Assembly (NCBI RefSeq): GCF_002943525.1
Contig: NZ_CP025394.1
Span: 7,083,001 to 7,147,000 of the forward strand
DNA from: Kitasatospora sp. MMS16-BH015
Lineage (GTDB): Bacteria > Actinomycetota > Actinomycetes > Streptomycetales > Streptomycetaceae
DNA length: 64,000 bases
Reading direction: 5' to 3'
Within the stretch, counting starts at the first letter, position 1, and each line of letters starts with the position of its first letter. Shown here one piece after another: positions 50,815-60,620 of this stretch. The notes under the pieces are model-generated. The model saw only the letters and a list, made by a program, of their open reading frames with translations. It ran no database searches and was not told the origin of the DNA. A program made the translations under genes and the position numbers.

Positions 50815-52383
50815 GTGACCGCCGCAGCATGGATCACCGCGACCCCGCCCACCCCCAACGGAGAGCTCCACGTCGGCCATCTCGCCGGGCCCTACGTCGC
50901 CGCCGACGTGCTGCGCCGTTTCCTGCGCGCCGACGGCGAGCCCTGCCGGCTCACCAGCGGGCTCGACGACCACGACAGCGTGGTGGAGCTGTGCGCCCTC
51001 ACCCAGGGCCGCAAGACCGAGGAGGTGGCCGACGGCTACGGCGAGGCCATCACGGTGGACTGGCGCCGGGCCGGCGTCGAGTTCGACCAGATCACCCGCC
51101 CCCGGGCCGAACCCGGCCACCTGGCGGCCGTCCAGGGCCTCTTCCGGGAGCTGCACGGCGAGGGCGTGATCGTCGCCCGCAGCCGGCTGCTCCCGTACTG
51201 CGCCCCCTGCGACCGCCCGCTGCACGGCGCCTACGTGGCCGGCGGCTGCCCCTCCTGCGGGGCCCCCGCCCACGGCAACCTCTGCCGCTCCTGTGCCCGC
51301 CCCAACGACTGCGGCGACCTGCTCGACCCGCGCTGCGTGCTCTGCGGCACCCCCGCCGGGCTGCGCCAGGTACGGCGGCTCTACCTGCCGCTGGAGCAGT
51401 TCCGCCGCGAGCTGACCGAGTACTGGGGCCGGATCGTGCTGCCGCCCCGGCTCGCGGTGCTCTGCGACCGCCTGGCGGCCGACGGCCTGCCCGAGGTGGC
51501 CGTCAGCCACCCCGGCGAGTGGGGCGTGCCGGTGCCGGTGGAGGGCTTCGCCGACCAGCGGATCGACCCCCGGTTCGAGCTGGCCGCCGGCCGGCTGCAC
51601 CAGCAACAGGGCCGGGGCGCGGGCCCGGTGGAGTTCTTCGGCTTCGACCGCGCCTACGTGCACCTCGCCCTGCTGCCCGCCGTGCTCTCCGCGCGCGGCG
51701 CCGCGCTGCCGGCCGGCTTCCAGGTCAACGAGCACTACCGGCTGGACGGCCGCCGCTTCTCCACCGGCGCCCGGCACGCCGTCTGGGCGCTGGACGCGCT
51801 CACCGAGGCCGGCTCCGACACGCTGCGCCGGCACGTGCTCAGCGGCCGCCCCGAGGGCCGCCCGGCCGACTTCGACCCGGCCGCCCTGGACGCCACCCGC
51901 GACCACCTGCAGGCCAGTTGGAACAGCTGGCTGGCCGCGCTGCTCGCCGCGCTGCGCGAGGAGTGCGGCGGGATCACCCCCGAGGAGGCGCCCGGCGGGG
52001 CCGGCTGGGAGCAGCTGCGCGAGCGCCTGGAGCGGGCGGCCGGCGAGCTGCGCTGCGCGTACGGCCCGGGCGGCTTCGCGCCCCGTCGGGTGGTCGCGCT
52101 GCTCGACGAAGTGGTCCGGCTGGCCGAGGACTTCCACGCGGTGAACGCCCACGAGAAGGACCGGCCGAGCGGAGCCGAGCGCTACCGGGCCTCGCTGGCG
52201 GCCGAGTTGGCGATCGCCGGCGCCCTGACGGCCTGGGCTCACCCGGTGATGCCGGAGGGCGCCGAACGCCTGGCCGGCGCGCTGGGGCTGCGCCCCGGCG
52301 GCCCGGTCACCGCCGCGGCCCTCACCCCGCCGGCCCCCGGCACCCGGCTGGCGCCGCCGAGCGGCCCGGTCTTCGGCTACTGA
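50815..52383 (+). CDS. Methionyl-tRNA synthetase-like protein with degenerate KMSKS loop
   Basis: 522 residues, class I aaRS fold. ATPPTPNGELHVGHLAGPYV has the H-x-G-H ATP motif at 19-22, and a MetRS-type zinc-knuckle insertion follows (YCAPCDRP, GGCPSCGAP, LCRSCARP, RCVLCG). The second ATP motif K-M-S-K-S is replaced by RRFSTGARHAVW. YVWFDAPIGY of true MetRS is missing. It probably activates methionine or an analogue for a non-tRNA acceptor; the anticodon-binding helices at the C-terminus are reduced. GTG 50815 is chosen for AAGGAGGTC ten bases upstream. Confidence 0.82.
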   Translation: MTAAAWITATPPTPNGELHVGHLAGPYVAADVLRRFLRADGEPCRLTSGLDDHDSVVELCALTQGRKTEEVADGYGEAITVDWRRAGVEFDQITRPRAEPGHLAAVQGLFRELHGEGVIVARSRLLPYCAPCDRPLHGAYVAGGCPSCGAPAHGNLCRSCARPNDCGDLLDPRCVLCGTPAGLRQVRRLYLPLEQFRRELTEYWGRIVLPPRLAVLCDRLAADGLPEVAVSHPGEWGVPVPVEGFADQRIDPRFELAAGRLHQQQGRGAGPVEFFGFDRAYVHLALLPAVLSARGAALPAGFQVNEHYRLDGRRFSTGARHAVWALDALTEAGSDTLRRHVLSGRPEGRPADFDPAALDATRDHLQASWNSWLAALLAALREECGGITPEEAPGGAGWEQLRERLERAAGELRCAYGPGGFAPRRVVALLDEVVRLAEDFHAVNAHEKDRPSGAERYRASLAAELAIAGALTAWAHPVMPEGAERLAGALGLRPGGPVTAAALTPPAPGTRLAPPSGPVFGY

Positions 52384-52423
52384 GCCCCCGGTCCGAGTGA
52401 GCCCCCGCCCGGGCGGCGGGGGC
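52381..52423 (+). terminator. Stop-codon duplication plus terminator hairpin
   Basis: TGAGCCCCCG occurs at 52381 (stop codon) and 52398, a 17-bp period. The second copy leads into GCCCCCGCC (52401-52409) pairing with GGCGGGGGC (52415-52423), then TT. Confidence 0.7.
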
Positions 52424-52469
52424 TTCCGGCTGCCCGGGGACGCTCCGGTCACGATCTTGTTCTCTCTCC

Positions 52470-52529
52470 GAACTGCCCTGTCCCTGAACTGCGCTGTCCG
52501 CCCTGATGAGCACCCTGATGAGCACGAGG
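52470..52529 (+). repeat. Tandem repeats across the start of the MshA paralogue
   Basis: GAACTGCCCTGTCCCT (52470) is followed by GAACTGCGCTGTCCGC (52486), and ATGAGCACCCTG (52506) by ATGAGCACGAGG (52518), so the start codon itself is duplicated with a 12-bp period. Confidence 0.7.
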
Positions 52530-53867
52530 AGCGTGTCTAGGTTGAGGAACTCCACTGTCGTAAAGAGGCCGTCGCTCGGGCGCGGCGGCCTCCGGGTGCG
52601 CCGGGTGGCGATGCTGAGCGTGCACACCTCACCGCTGCACCAGCCGGGCACCGGCGACGCGGGCGGGATGAACGTGTACATCCTGGAGCTGGCCCGGCGG
52701 TTGGCCTGTCTGGGCACCGAGGTGGACGTGTTCACCCGCCGCACCTCGATGGAGCTGCCCACCGTGGTCGAGGCGGCCCCCGGCGTGCGGGTGCGGCACG
52801 TGACGGCCGGCCCGCCCGGCCCGGTGGCCAAGGAGCGGCTGCCCAGAGTGCTGCCCGCCTTCGCCGAGGAGGTGGTCCGCTCGGCCCGCGAGGAGGGCGC
52901 CCGCTACGACGTGGTGCACGCCCACTACTGGCTCTCCGGCCAGGCCGGCCGGGAGATCGCCGCCCGGTGGGACGTGCCGCTGGTGCACACCATGCACACC
53001 ATGGCCAAGGTCAAGAACGCCGCCCTGGCCGACGGCGACACCCCAGAACCGCTGGTCCGAGTGCTCGGCGAGATGGGCCTGGCAGACTACGCCGACCGCC
53101 TGATCGCCAACACCGCGGCCGAACAGGCCGAACTGGTCGGCCATTACGGCGCCGCCACCGAGCGCACTGCCGTGGTGCACCCCGGCGTCTGCCTGGACAA
53201 CTTCCGCCCGCTGGACGGCCGCTCGGCCGCCCGCCGCCGGCTCGGACTGCCCGCCGAGGCTCTGGTGGTGCTCTTCGCCGGGCGGATCCAGCCGCTCAAG
53301 GCCCCCGACGTGCTGCTGCACGCCGTGGCCGGACTCCTGCGGCTGCGGCCCGCGTTGCGCGGCCGGCTGCTGGTGCCGGTGATCGGCGGCCTGAGCGGGG
53401 CCGGGGCCGCCTACCCCGAGCGCTGCCGCCGGCTCGCCGAGGAGCTCGGCGTGGCCGACTCGGTCAGCTTCCGCCCCCCGGTCCGCCAGGCCGACCTGGC
53501 CGACTGGTACCGGGCCGCCGACGTGCTCACCGTGCCCTCGCACAGCGAGTCCTTCGGCCTGGTCGCCCTGGAGGCCCAGGCCTGCGGCACCCCCGTGCTC
53601 GCCGCCGCCGTCGGCGGCCTGCCGGTCGCCGTCCGGGACGGCGTCACCGGCCTGCTGGTGCAGGGCCACGACCCGCTCGCCTACGCCCGCGCCCTCTGCC
53701 GCTTCGCCGACGACCCGGCCTGGGCGGCCGGCCTCGGCACGGCGGCCGTCCGGCACGCGGCCGGCTTCGGCTGGGAGGCCTGCGCCCGGGCCACCGAACA
53801 GGTCTACGCCGAAGCCCGGACGGCCCGTTGGGCCGCCCGCCACCTGGTCGGCGCCGTCGCCTCCTGA
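52506..53867 (+). CDS. MshA-like inositol-phosphate glycosyltransferase paralogue (GT4)
   Basis: 453 residues. VAMLSVHTSPLHQPGTGDAG, VHTMHTMAKVKNAALADGDT and IANTAAEQAELVGHYGA match D-inositol-3-phosphate glycosyltransferase MshA, with ESFGLVALEAQACGTPV as the GT4 E-x7-E sugar-nucleotide motif. MshA transfers GlcNAc from UDP-GlcNAc to 1L-inositol-1-phosphate in mycothiol synthesis. The gene neighbourhood is not that expected for housekeeping mshA, so this is probably a pathway-specific paralogue. Start choice is weak: ATG 52506 or 52518, neither with a good ribosome site. Confidence 0.85.
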   Translation: MSTLMSTRSVSRLRNSTVVKRPSLGRGGLRVRRVAMLSVHTSPLHQPGTGDAGGMNVYILELARRLACLGTEVDVFTRRTSMELPTVVEAAPGVRVRHVTAGPPGPVAKERLPRVLPAFAEEVVRSAREEGARYDVVHAHYWLSGQAGREIAARWDVPLVHTMHTMAKVKNAALADGDTPEPLVRVLGEMGLADYADRLIANTAAEQAELVGHYGAATERTAVVHPGVCLDNFRPLDGRSAARRRLGLPAEALVVLFAGRIQPLKAPDVLLHAVAGLLRLRPALRGRLLVPVIGGLSGAGAAYPERCRRLAEELGVADSVSFRPPVRQADLADWYRAADVLTVPSHSESFGLVALEAQACGTPVLAAAVGGLPVAVRDGVTGLLVQGHDPLAYARALCRFADDPAWAAGLGTAAVRHAAGFGWEACARATEQVYAEARTARWAARHLVGAVAS

Positions 53868-54032
53868 GTCCTGGCGGGGGCCGTGGCACGTCCACGCCAT
53901 GGCTTGGGCGCGACGGCCCGGGCCATGGAGATCGGATGGTCGGCGGGGAAGGATCGAGCCATCGACCGGCGCCGCCGACCGCCCCCGGGTACGGGGCGGC
54001 GCCCATCCGCCCCCACCCCACCGGAGCCTCGC

Positions 54033-54104
54033 ATGCCCATCGCCGAGTGTCGCCACGACATCCTCTGGCCGCCGCCCGCCCCGCCCGCCCCGCCGAAGAA
54101 CTGA
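54033..54104 (+). CDS. Possible 23-residue Pro-rich peptide
   Basis: GGAG six bases before an ATG opens a short frame MPIAECRHDILW followed by PPPAPPAPPKN and a stop. The peptide has one Cys, one His, one Trp and a Pro-rich tail. It could be a real small protein, a leader that couples translation to the gene 37 bp downstream, or chance. Upstream 53868-54032 shows no gene. Confidence 0.4.
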   Translation: MPIAECRHDILWPPPAPPAPPKN

Positions 54105-54141
54105 CCCACTCCCGGCCGCCCGCACCCCCGGAAGGAAGACC

Positions 54142-54612
54142 GTGACCACCGCCGTACGCCCCGCCCCCACCGCCCGCCGAACCGGCCATGCTCCGGCAGC
54201 GGTCGCGCACCACGGCTGCGCCCTGCCGCCCCTGCACATCCTCGCCTTCGACCCGGCCGACCTCCCGCCCGGCCGCCGTGCCGGCATCCCGGCGGCCGAT
54301 CTGGCCGATCACCACGCCCAGTTGGCGGTCATGCGGCGCGCTGCCGCGGAGGGCGACTCGCGTCAGTTCGCGCTCACCGCCACGGCCGCGGCACTCCTGA
54401 CGGTCCGCCACCGACCCCGGCCGGTGGTCGAGCGCGTGACGCAGCGGCTCCAACTGTGGGGCGCGATCGGGCTCCAGGCGGAGCAGGACTCCTCGCTGCT
54501 CGGGCTCTTGTACGCTCCCGACGAGGCCGACTTGGATGCGCGGGTGGCCCGGGCCAGGGCAGGCCTGCTGCGGCTCGGCATCCACCGTACCTGGCGCTTC
54601 GATGCAGGCTGA
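54142..54612 (+). CDS. Small protein of unknown function
   Basis: 156 residues, GTG start with GGAAGGAAG. Helical middle (LADHHAQLAVMRRAAAEGDS, FALTATAAALLTVRHRPRPV) and LLYAPDEADLDARVARARAG near the C-terminus. No membrane segment or known motif. Its position after the MshA paralogue and the tiny ORF is the only functional hint. Confidence 0.6.
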   Translation: MTTAVRPAPTARRTGHAPAAVAHHGCALPPLHILAFDPADLPPGRRAGIPAADLADHHAQLAVMRRAAAEGDSRQFALTATAAALLTVRHRPRPVVERVTQRLQLWGAIGLQAEQDSSLLGLLYAPDEADLDARVARARAGLLRLGIHRTWRFDAG

Positions 54613-54632
54613 ACTCTTCTGCTGAGTCGACC

Positions 54633-54735
54633 AGTTGCATCACCCAGGGGCGCGGGGAACCGCGCGAGGGCGGAGGGCGCAGGGCTGCCACCTTCCGCAC
54701 GCGCGCAGTCCCCCGCGCCCCTGAACAGTGCAACT
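54633..54735. repeat. Dispersed streptomycete-type inverted repeat
   Basis: AGTTGCA and CAGGGGCGCGGGG on the left (54633-54657) pair with CCCCGCGCCCCTG and TGCAACT on the right (54711-54735). AGGGGCGCGGGGAAC-type palindromes are very common between Streptomyces genes. The right arm overlaps the stop codon of the Fur-family gene, so it may serve as a terminator for both sides. Confidence 0.75.
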
Positions 54736-55156
54736 AACGGCAGTCAGGACACTGGCCGTGGAAGATCAGCTCGGTCTCCGTCATCCGCCAGCCGCGGAGG
54801 CCCTTGCGGGGGGCCTCGGGGGTCTCGGCGGCCACGTTCGTGACGCGGCCGCACTGGCTGCACAGCGCGTGGTGGTGCGGGGTGCCGGCCAGCTCGAAGA
54901 CGGCGGGGCGGCCGGGGCGTTCGAACTTGCGGACCAGGCCGGTCTCCATGAAATGGCGCAGCATCTCGTAGACGGCCTGGCTGGTCAGGGTGCCCAGGCG
55001 GGCGCGGGCCCGGTCGGTGATGGACTCCACGTCGAGGTGGTCGCCGGCGGCGAGGAGTTGGAGCACCTCGAGCCGGGGGCCGGTGACCCGCAGGCCGACG
55101 TCCCGGAGGCGCTGGACGACCGCGTCCCGCTCCGTGGCCAGACTCCCGTGCTCCAT
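54734..55156 (-). CDS. Fur-family metalloregulator (CatR/FurA-like)
   Basis: 140 residues from MEHGSLATERDAVVQRLRDV. The winged helix has LRVTGPRLEVLQLLAAGDHL and LTSQAVYEMLRHFMETGLVR, followed by the metal-binding HHHALCSQCGRVTNV and the structural zinc Cys pair CPDCR at the end (C-x-x-C twice). The pattern is closest to actinobacterial peroxide-sensing CatR/FurA. ATG 55156 has CTGGAG nine bases upstream; ATG 55198 would place the start within the palindrome at 55181. No catalase gene is adjacent. Confidence 0.85.
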   Translation of the reverse strand: MEHGSLATERDAVVQRLRDVGLRVTGPRLEVLQLLAAGDHLDVESITDRARARLGTLTSQAVYEMLRHFMETGLVRKFERPGRPAVFELAGTPHHHALCSQCGRVTNVAAETPEAPRKGLRGWRMTETELIFHGQCPDCR

Positions 55157-55180
55157 CAAGGCGTGCTCCAGCTGAACGGC

Positions 55181-55192
55181 CCAAATATTTGG
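55181..55192. promoter_or_regulatory. Palindrome before the Fur-family gene
   Basis: CCAAATATTTGG is a perfect 12-bp palindrome 25 bp before the fur start, likely its own operator. It is built from the same half-site (ATTTGG/CCAAAT) as the sites at 35011 and 50566, but the halves face outwards with no spacer. Confidence 0.55.
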
Positions 55193-55230
55193 CCCCATCG
55201 TAGCTGGCGCGGCCCGGCGCTGCGGGGCAC

Positions 55231-56238
55231 TCAGTCCAGCCAGCCCAGCTTGGCCGCGCGGACGCCGGCCTCGAAGCGGCTGGTGGTGCCGAGCTCCTGC
55301 ATCACCTCGGAGAGCACCCGGCTGAGCGTGCGGAGCGAGATGCCCAGCGAGCGGGCGATCCGCTCGTCCTTCATGCCGGCGCCGAGCATCCGGATCGCGG
55401 CGTGCTGCTGCTCGGTGAGGGGGTGGCCGCCGCGGCGCTGCTCCTCGGTGCGGCCGAAGACGGCGGAGGTGTGCCAGCAGTAGTCGTAGAGCGCCTGGTA
55501 GGAGCGGACCAGGGCCGGGCCGCGGGCCAGCAGGGCGCCGGTCTCCAGGCGCTCCGGGTCGATCGGCAGCAGGGCGAAGCGGCGGTCGCTGAGGATCATG
55601 TTGAGCGGCACCACGGGGGCCAGCCGCACCTCCACCCCCAGCTCGGTCTGCCGGGCGAAGAAGTCGGCCAGGGCCGGCACGGTGGCGAACCGCTGCTGGT
55701 AGATCGCGCGGACGTGGGCGCCGGAGGCGATCAACCGGCCGTCCCGCTCCAGGGCCTCGTGCAGGAACTCGCCGGTGGGCAGGGCGCCGGGGTGCATGGA
55801 GGCGATCTCGTGCTTGACGGTGTCGGAGAGGTCCTCCAGGGCCTGCGAGATCCGGCGCGGGCTGGTCAACAGCTCCACCTCGATCTCGGCGTTGGCGGCC
55901 CCGCCGCCGCGCATGTAGCGGCCGGCCAGGTCCTCGATCGCGGTGTACCGCTCCTCGGCGCGCTGCTGGCGGGCCCGCATGTCCTGCTGCTCGTAGGCCA
56001 GCATGCGCAGCAGGGCGATCTCGGGGTCGACCACGGCGATGGTGGTCGGCTCGTCCTCGGGGCCGGGTTCGGCGATCAGGCCGAGCTGGAGCAGCTCGAC
56101 CCAGCAGCTCTGGGCGTCCTGGTCGGTCATGCCGAGTTCGGCGGTCAGCTCGCCGAAGTTGCAGGCGCCGCGGGAGCGGAGCTCCTGGTAGAGGGCGAGG
56201 GCCTGCTCCGACGAGTTGCCGCTGGCGGGCTTGGACAC
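55231..56238 (-). CDS. Transcriptional regulator with C-terminal LuxR-type HTH
   Basis: About 335 residues from VSKPASGNSSEQALALYQEL. The N-terminus looks like a TrmB/winged-helix module (GELTAELGMTDQDAQSCWVE), the middle is a helical sensor domain (EEQQDMRARQQRAEERYTAI-like coiled coil), and the C-terminus is a LuxR HTH (QQHAAIRMLGAGMKDERIAR, SLGISLRTLSRVLSEVMQEL). Such regulators sit in many streptomycete clusters. GTG 56238 is preferred (GGGGGA upstream); GTG 56262 is possible. Confidence 0.85.
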   Translation of the reverse strand: MSKPASGNSSEQALALYQELRSRGACNFGELTAELGMTDQDAQSCWVELLQLGLIAEPGPEDEPTTIAVVDPEIALLRMLAYEQQDMRARQQRAEERYTAIEDLAGRYMRGGGAANAEIEVELLTSPRRISQALEDLSDTVKHEIASMHPGALPTGEFLHEALERDGRLIASGAHVRAIYQQRFATVPALADFFARQTELGVEVRLAPVVPLNMILSDRRFALLPIDPERLETGALLARGPALVRSYQALYDYCWHTSAVFGRTEEQRRGGHPLTEQQHAAIRMLGAGMKDERIARSLGISLRTLSRVLSEVMQELGTTSRFEAGVRAAKLGWLD

Positions 56239-56380
56239 CCCGTAACACCGTCCCCCGTGCACTGTTCACGTACTTCCCGTACGGACCCTTTCACAGCTCC
56301 GCCGGACTGCCTGCGACAATGCGTCAGATGTGACCTGGATCACGAAAGATCCCGGCCCGGCGCCGGCGGGGTCGGCGGGC

Positions 56381-57277
56381 TCAGCGGGGGCGGCAGAGCA
56401 GGAAGACGCTCTCGGTGCGGGCGTCCAGCGGGTGGCTGTCGCGCAGGCTGATCCGCAGGCCGGCCGCGCGCAGGTCGGTGGCCAGGCGCTCGGGGTCGAC
56501 CAGCCACTTCTCGGTGGCGTGCACCCGCCGCAGGCCGGCGGCGCGGGAGCGGGTGTGGAAGACGATCTCCTCACGGGCAGTGGCCGGCTCGAAGCTCTGG
56601 CGGGCCGTCACCATGTCGTCGTCGGCACCGTAACGGGGCACCCGGAAGACCCAGTTGCGCACCGGGTCGGCGGCCAGACCGGCCGGGCGGTGCGCGGTGT
56701 AGTCGAGGGCGAGGGCGCCGCCGGGGCGCAGGTTTGAGGCGAGTTCGGCGAGCAGGGCCGGGCGGGCGGCGGGGCGGACGGCGGAGATCATCGCGCCGGC
56801 CAGCATCACGAAGCCGTAGCCCCGCTGGAGCCGGAGTCCTTCGAGCTCGGCCGCGGTGGTGCGGACCGGGTGTCTGGTGGGTCGGCCGCCGCGCAGCGCC
56901 CAGGCGCGCAGGCGGCCCAGACAGCCCTCGTCCCGGTCCACCGCCTCCACCTCGAAGCCGTGGTGGGCGAAGGGCACGGCGAGCCGGCCCGCCCCGGCGC
57001 CGAGGTCGAGCACCGGGCCGCCGGTGGTCCGGGCGGCTCGCAGGTAGCCGAGGATGTCGGCGCTGTGCGGGTTGAGCAGGTGGTCCTGGAGCCAGTCGGT
57101 GGCGAGGGCGGCGGGGGCGACGGATTCGAGGCCGGGCAGCCAGCCCGGCTCGGGCCAGCCGGGCGCGGCCGCCCGTGGCGAGGCGGCCCGGGGCGCGCCG
57201 GCGGCCCGGCGCGGGGTGGACGGTACGGCCCCGGGCGGGCCGAGGACGGTGCCGGTGGACAGGCTGATGGCGGCCAT
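56381..57277 (-). CDS. SAM-dependent methyltransferase
   Basis: 298 residues from MAAISLSTGTVLGPPGAVPS, a 60-residue Pro/Ala-rich lead, then ATDWLQDHLLNPHSADILGY and the SAM loop GPVLDLGAGAGRLAVPFAHH with acidic VEAVDRDEG. The ending HPLDARTESVFLLCRPR is typical of this actinobacterial family. Some relatives sit in RiPP clusters, but no precursor or other RiPP gene is evident here. GGAGGAG precedes the ATG. Repeats upstream (57378-57494) may regulate it. Confidence 0.85.
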   Translation of the reverse strand: MAAISLSTGTVLGPPGAVPSTPRRAAGAPRAASPRAAAPGWPEPGWLPGLESVAPAALATDWLQDHLLNPHSADILGYLRAARTTGGPVLDLGAGAGRLAVPFAHHGFEVEAVDRDEGCLGRLRAWALRGGRPTRHPVRTTAAELEGLRLQRGYGFVMLAGAMISAVRPAARPALLAELASNLRPGGALALDYTAHRPAGLAADPVRNWVFRVPRYGADDDMVTARQSFEPATAREEIVFHTRSRAAGLRRVHATEKWLVDPERLATDLRAAGLRISLRDSHPLDARTESVFLLCRPR

Positions 57278-57377
57278 GGCTCCTCCAGGTGTTCGCGGAA
57301 CTCCTGGAATCCAACTCTCCGCCGCCCGGTCGGGGCCAGCCGGAGCGGGGGCGGGCACCTGCGATGGCGTGGGGACG

Positions 57378-57494
57378 CCACCTGACATACCGTCTTCTCC
57401 GCAGGTGGGAGGCGGTTCTCCGGCAGCGGGCCCGGGCCGCCGGGCCGGACACCCTGTCAGGTCGGCGCCACTGCGTCAGGTCGATGTCAGGTCG
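57378..57494. promoter_or_regulatory. Repeated GTCAGGTCG motifs upstream of the methyltransferase
   Basis: GTCAGGTCG occurs at 57456, 57475 and 57486, and its inverse form CCACCTGACAT at 57378-57388. All lie in the promoter region of the minus-strand methyltransferase; they could be binding sites of the neighbouring LuxR-type regulator. No gene is seen in 57278-57514. Confidence 0.45.
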
Positions 57495-57514
57495 TGGCGC
57501 CCGGGCGCCGCCGG

Positions 57515-58033
57515 TCAGACCGCCCGGTGCATCCGGAGCAGGCCCGGGCCCTCCGTCCCGTCCTCGGCGGGGGCGGCCTCCTCCTCGGGAGTGAAGCCCT
57601 GGCTGGTGTAGAAGGGGTACATCGGGTCCTCGGGGCCGTACACGGCGACCCACTGCCGCTCGGCGCCGCGCTCGCGCTGCTGCTGGGTGACGGCCGCCAT
57701 CAGCGCGGGGCCGATCCCGAGGTGCTGGTGCGCGGGGGAGGTGCAGAGGGTGTAGACCTCTCCGGAGCCGACCGTGGTGATACCGCCCGCACCGGCACCG
57801 GCGAGTTCACCCTCGGCCCGGGCGATTACCCAGCCCAGCCAGCCGTCGCCCGCGCCGGTGGCGCCAATCTCGGCGGAAATCCGGTCGACCGTGCAGTAAC
57901 GCGCGATGAGCCGCTCGGTCCGGTAGCCACCGAGGAACTCCGCGTAGTTCTCCCGCCAGGAGCGTGCGAGGAGGCTGGAGATCTCTGCCGCCTCGGCCGC
58001 CACGGCGGGCCGCAGTACCAGCACGTCGTCCAT
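57515..58033 (-). CDS. GNAT-family N-acetyltransferase
   Basis: About 172 residues from MDDVLVLRPAVAAEAAEISS. EVYTLCTSPAHQHLGIGPAL has the acetyl-CoA loop (Q-x-x-G-I-G) and ERQWVAVYGPEDPMYPFYTS the C-terminal strand. The substrate is unknown. ATG 58033 has AAGGGA upstream. An AT-rich region lies before it. Confidence 0.82.
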   Translation of the reverse strand: MDDVLVLRPAVAAEAAEISSLLARSWRENYAEFLGGYRTERLIARYCTVDRISAEIGATGAGDGWLGWVIARAEGELAGAGAGGITTVGSGEVYTLCTSPAHQHLGIGPALMAAVTQQQRERGAERQWVAVYGPEDPMYPFYTSQGFTPEEEAAPAEDGTEGPGLLRMHRAV

Positions 58034-58036
58034 CAC

Positions 58037-58246
58037 ACATCCCTTGTTCCGACTCGGGAGTCAGTGCGGTCAGTATATTCACCGCGATCAAGATCCAGAA
58101 GGAAACGTGGGTATTTCGAAACCTACTGTTCCCAGTGGCAACGCTGGTTCAGGGGAAATGCCCGATTCCTTGTTTCGCCGTGTTACGTGATGTGGCCCGA
58201 CCGCGAAATTACTAAGGAATATGGTAGATCGCCGAATGCGCCTGAA
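58037..58246. other. AT-rich intergenic island
   Basis: About 210 bp with clearly lower G+C than the rest (runs such as GTATATTCACC, GGGTATTTCGAAACC, GAAATTACTAAGGAATATGG) upstream of the acetyltransferase. No convincing gene or tRNA is seen. It could be a strong promoter region, a small RNA gene or foreign DNA. Confidence 0.4.
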
Positions 58247-58269
58247 GGCCGGACCATGACGGTCCGGCC
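58247..58269. terminator. Hairpin after the copper ATPase gene
   Basis: GGCCGGACC (58247-58255), loop ATGAC, GGTCCGGCC (58261-58269): a perfect 9-bp stem, 18 bp beyond the copA stop codon on the minus strand. Confidence 0.6.
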
Positions 58270-58287
58270 CCCAGGGGTGACGGGTGC

Positions 58288-60588
<2,301 letters not shown>

Positions 60589-60620
60589 CGCCCCTCCTTG
60601 CGGGGTGTGGTCGGTGCGGG

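Noticed and set aside
50815..52383. Call as MshC (CysRS-like mycothiol ligase)
   Set aside because: The zinc-knuckle insertion, length and HVGH context match MetRS rather than MshC/CysRS.
50815..52383. Call as hydrazine synthetase
   Set aside because: Known hydrazine synthetases fuse a cupin to the MetRS-like domain and have a lysine N-hydroxylase nearby; neither is present.
56381..57277. RiPP (daptide-like) methyltransferase
   Set aside because: No precursor peptide with repeats, dehydrogenase or aminotransferase gene is nearby.
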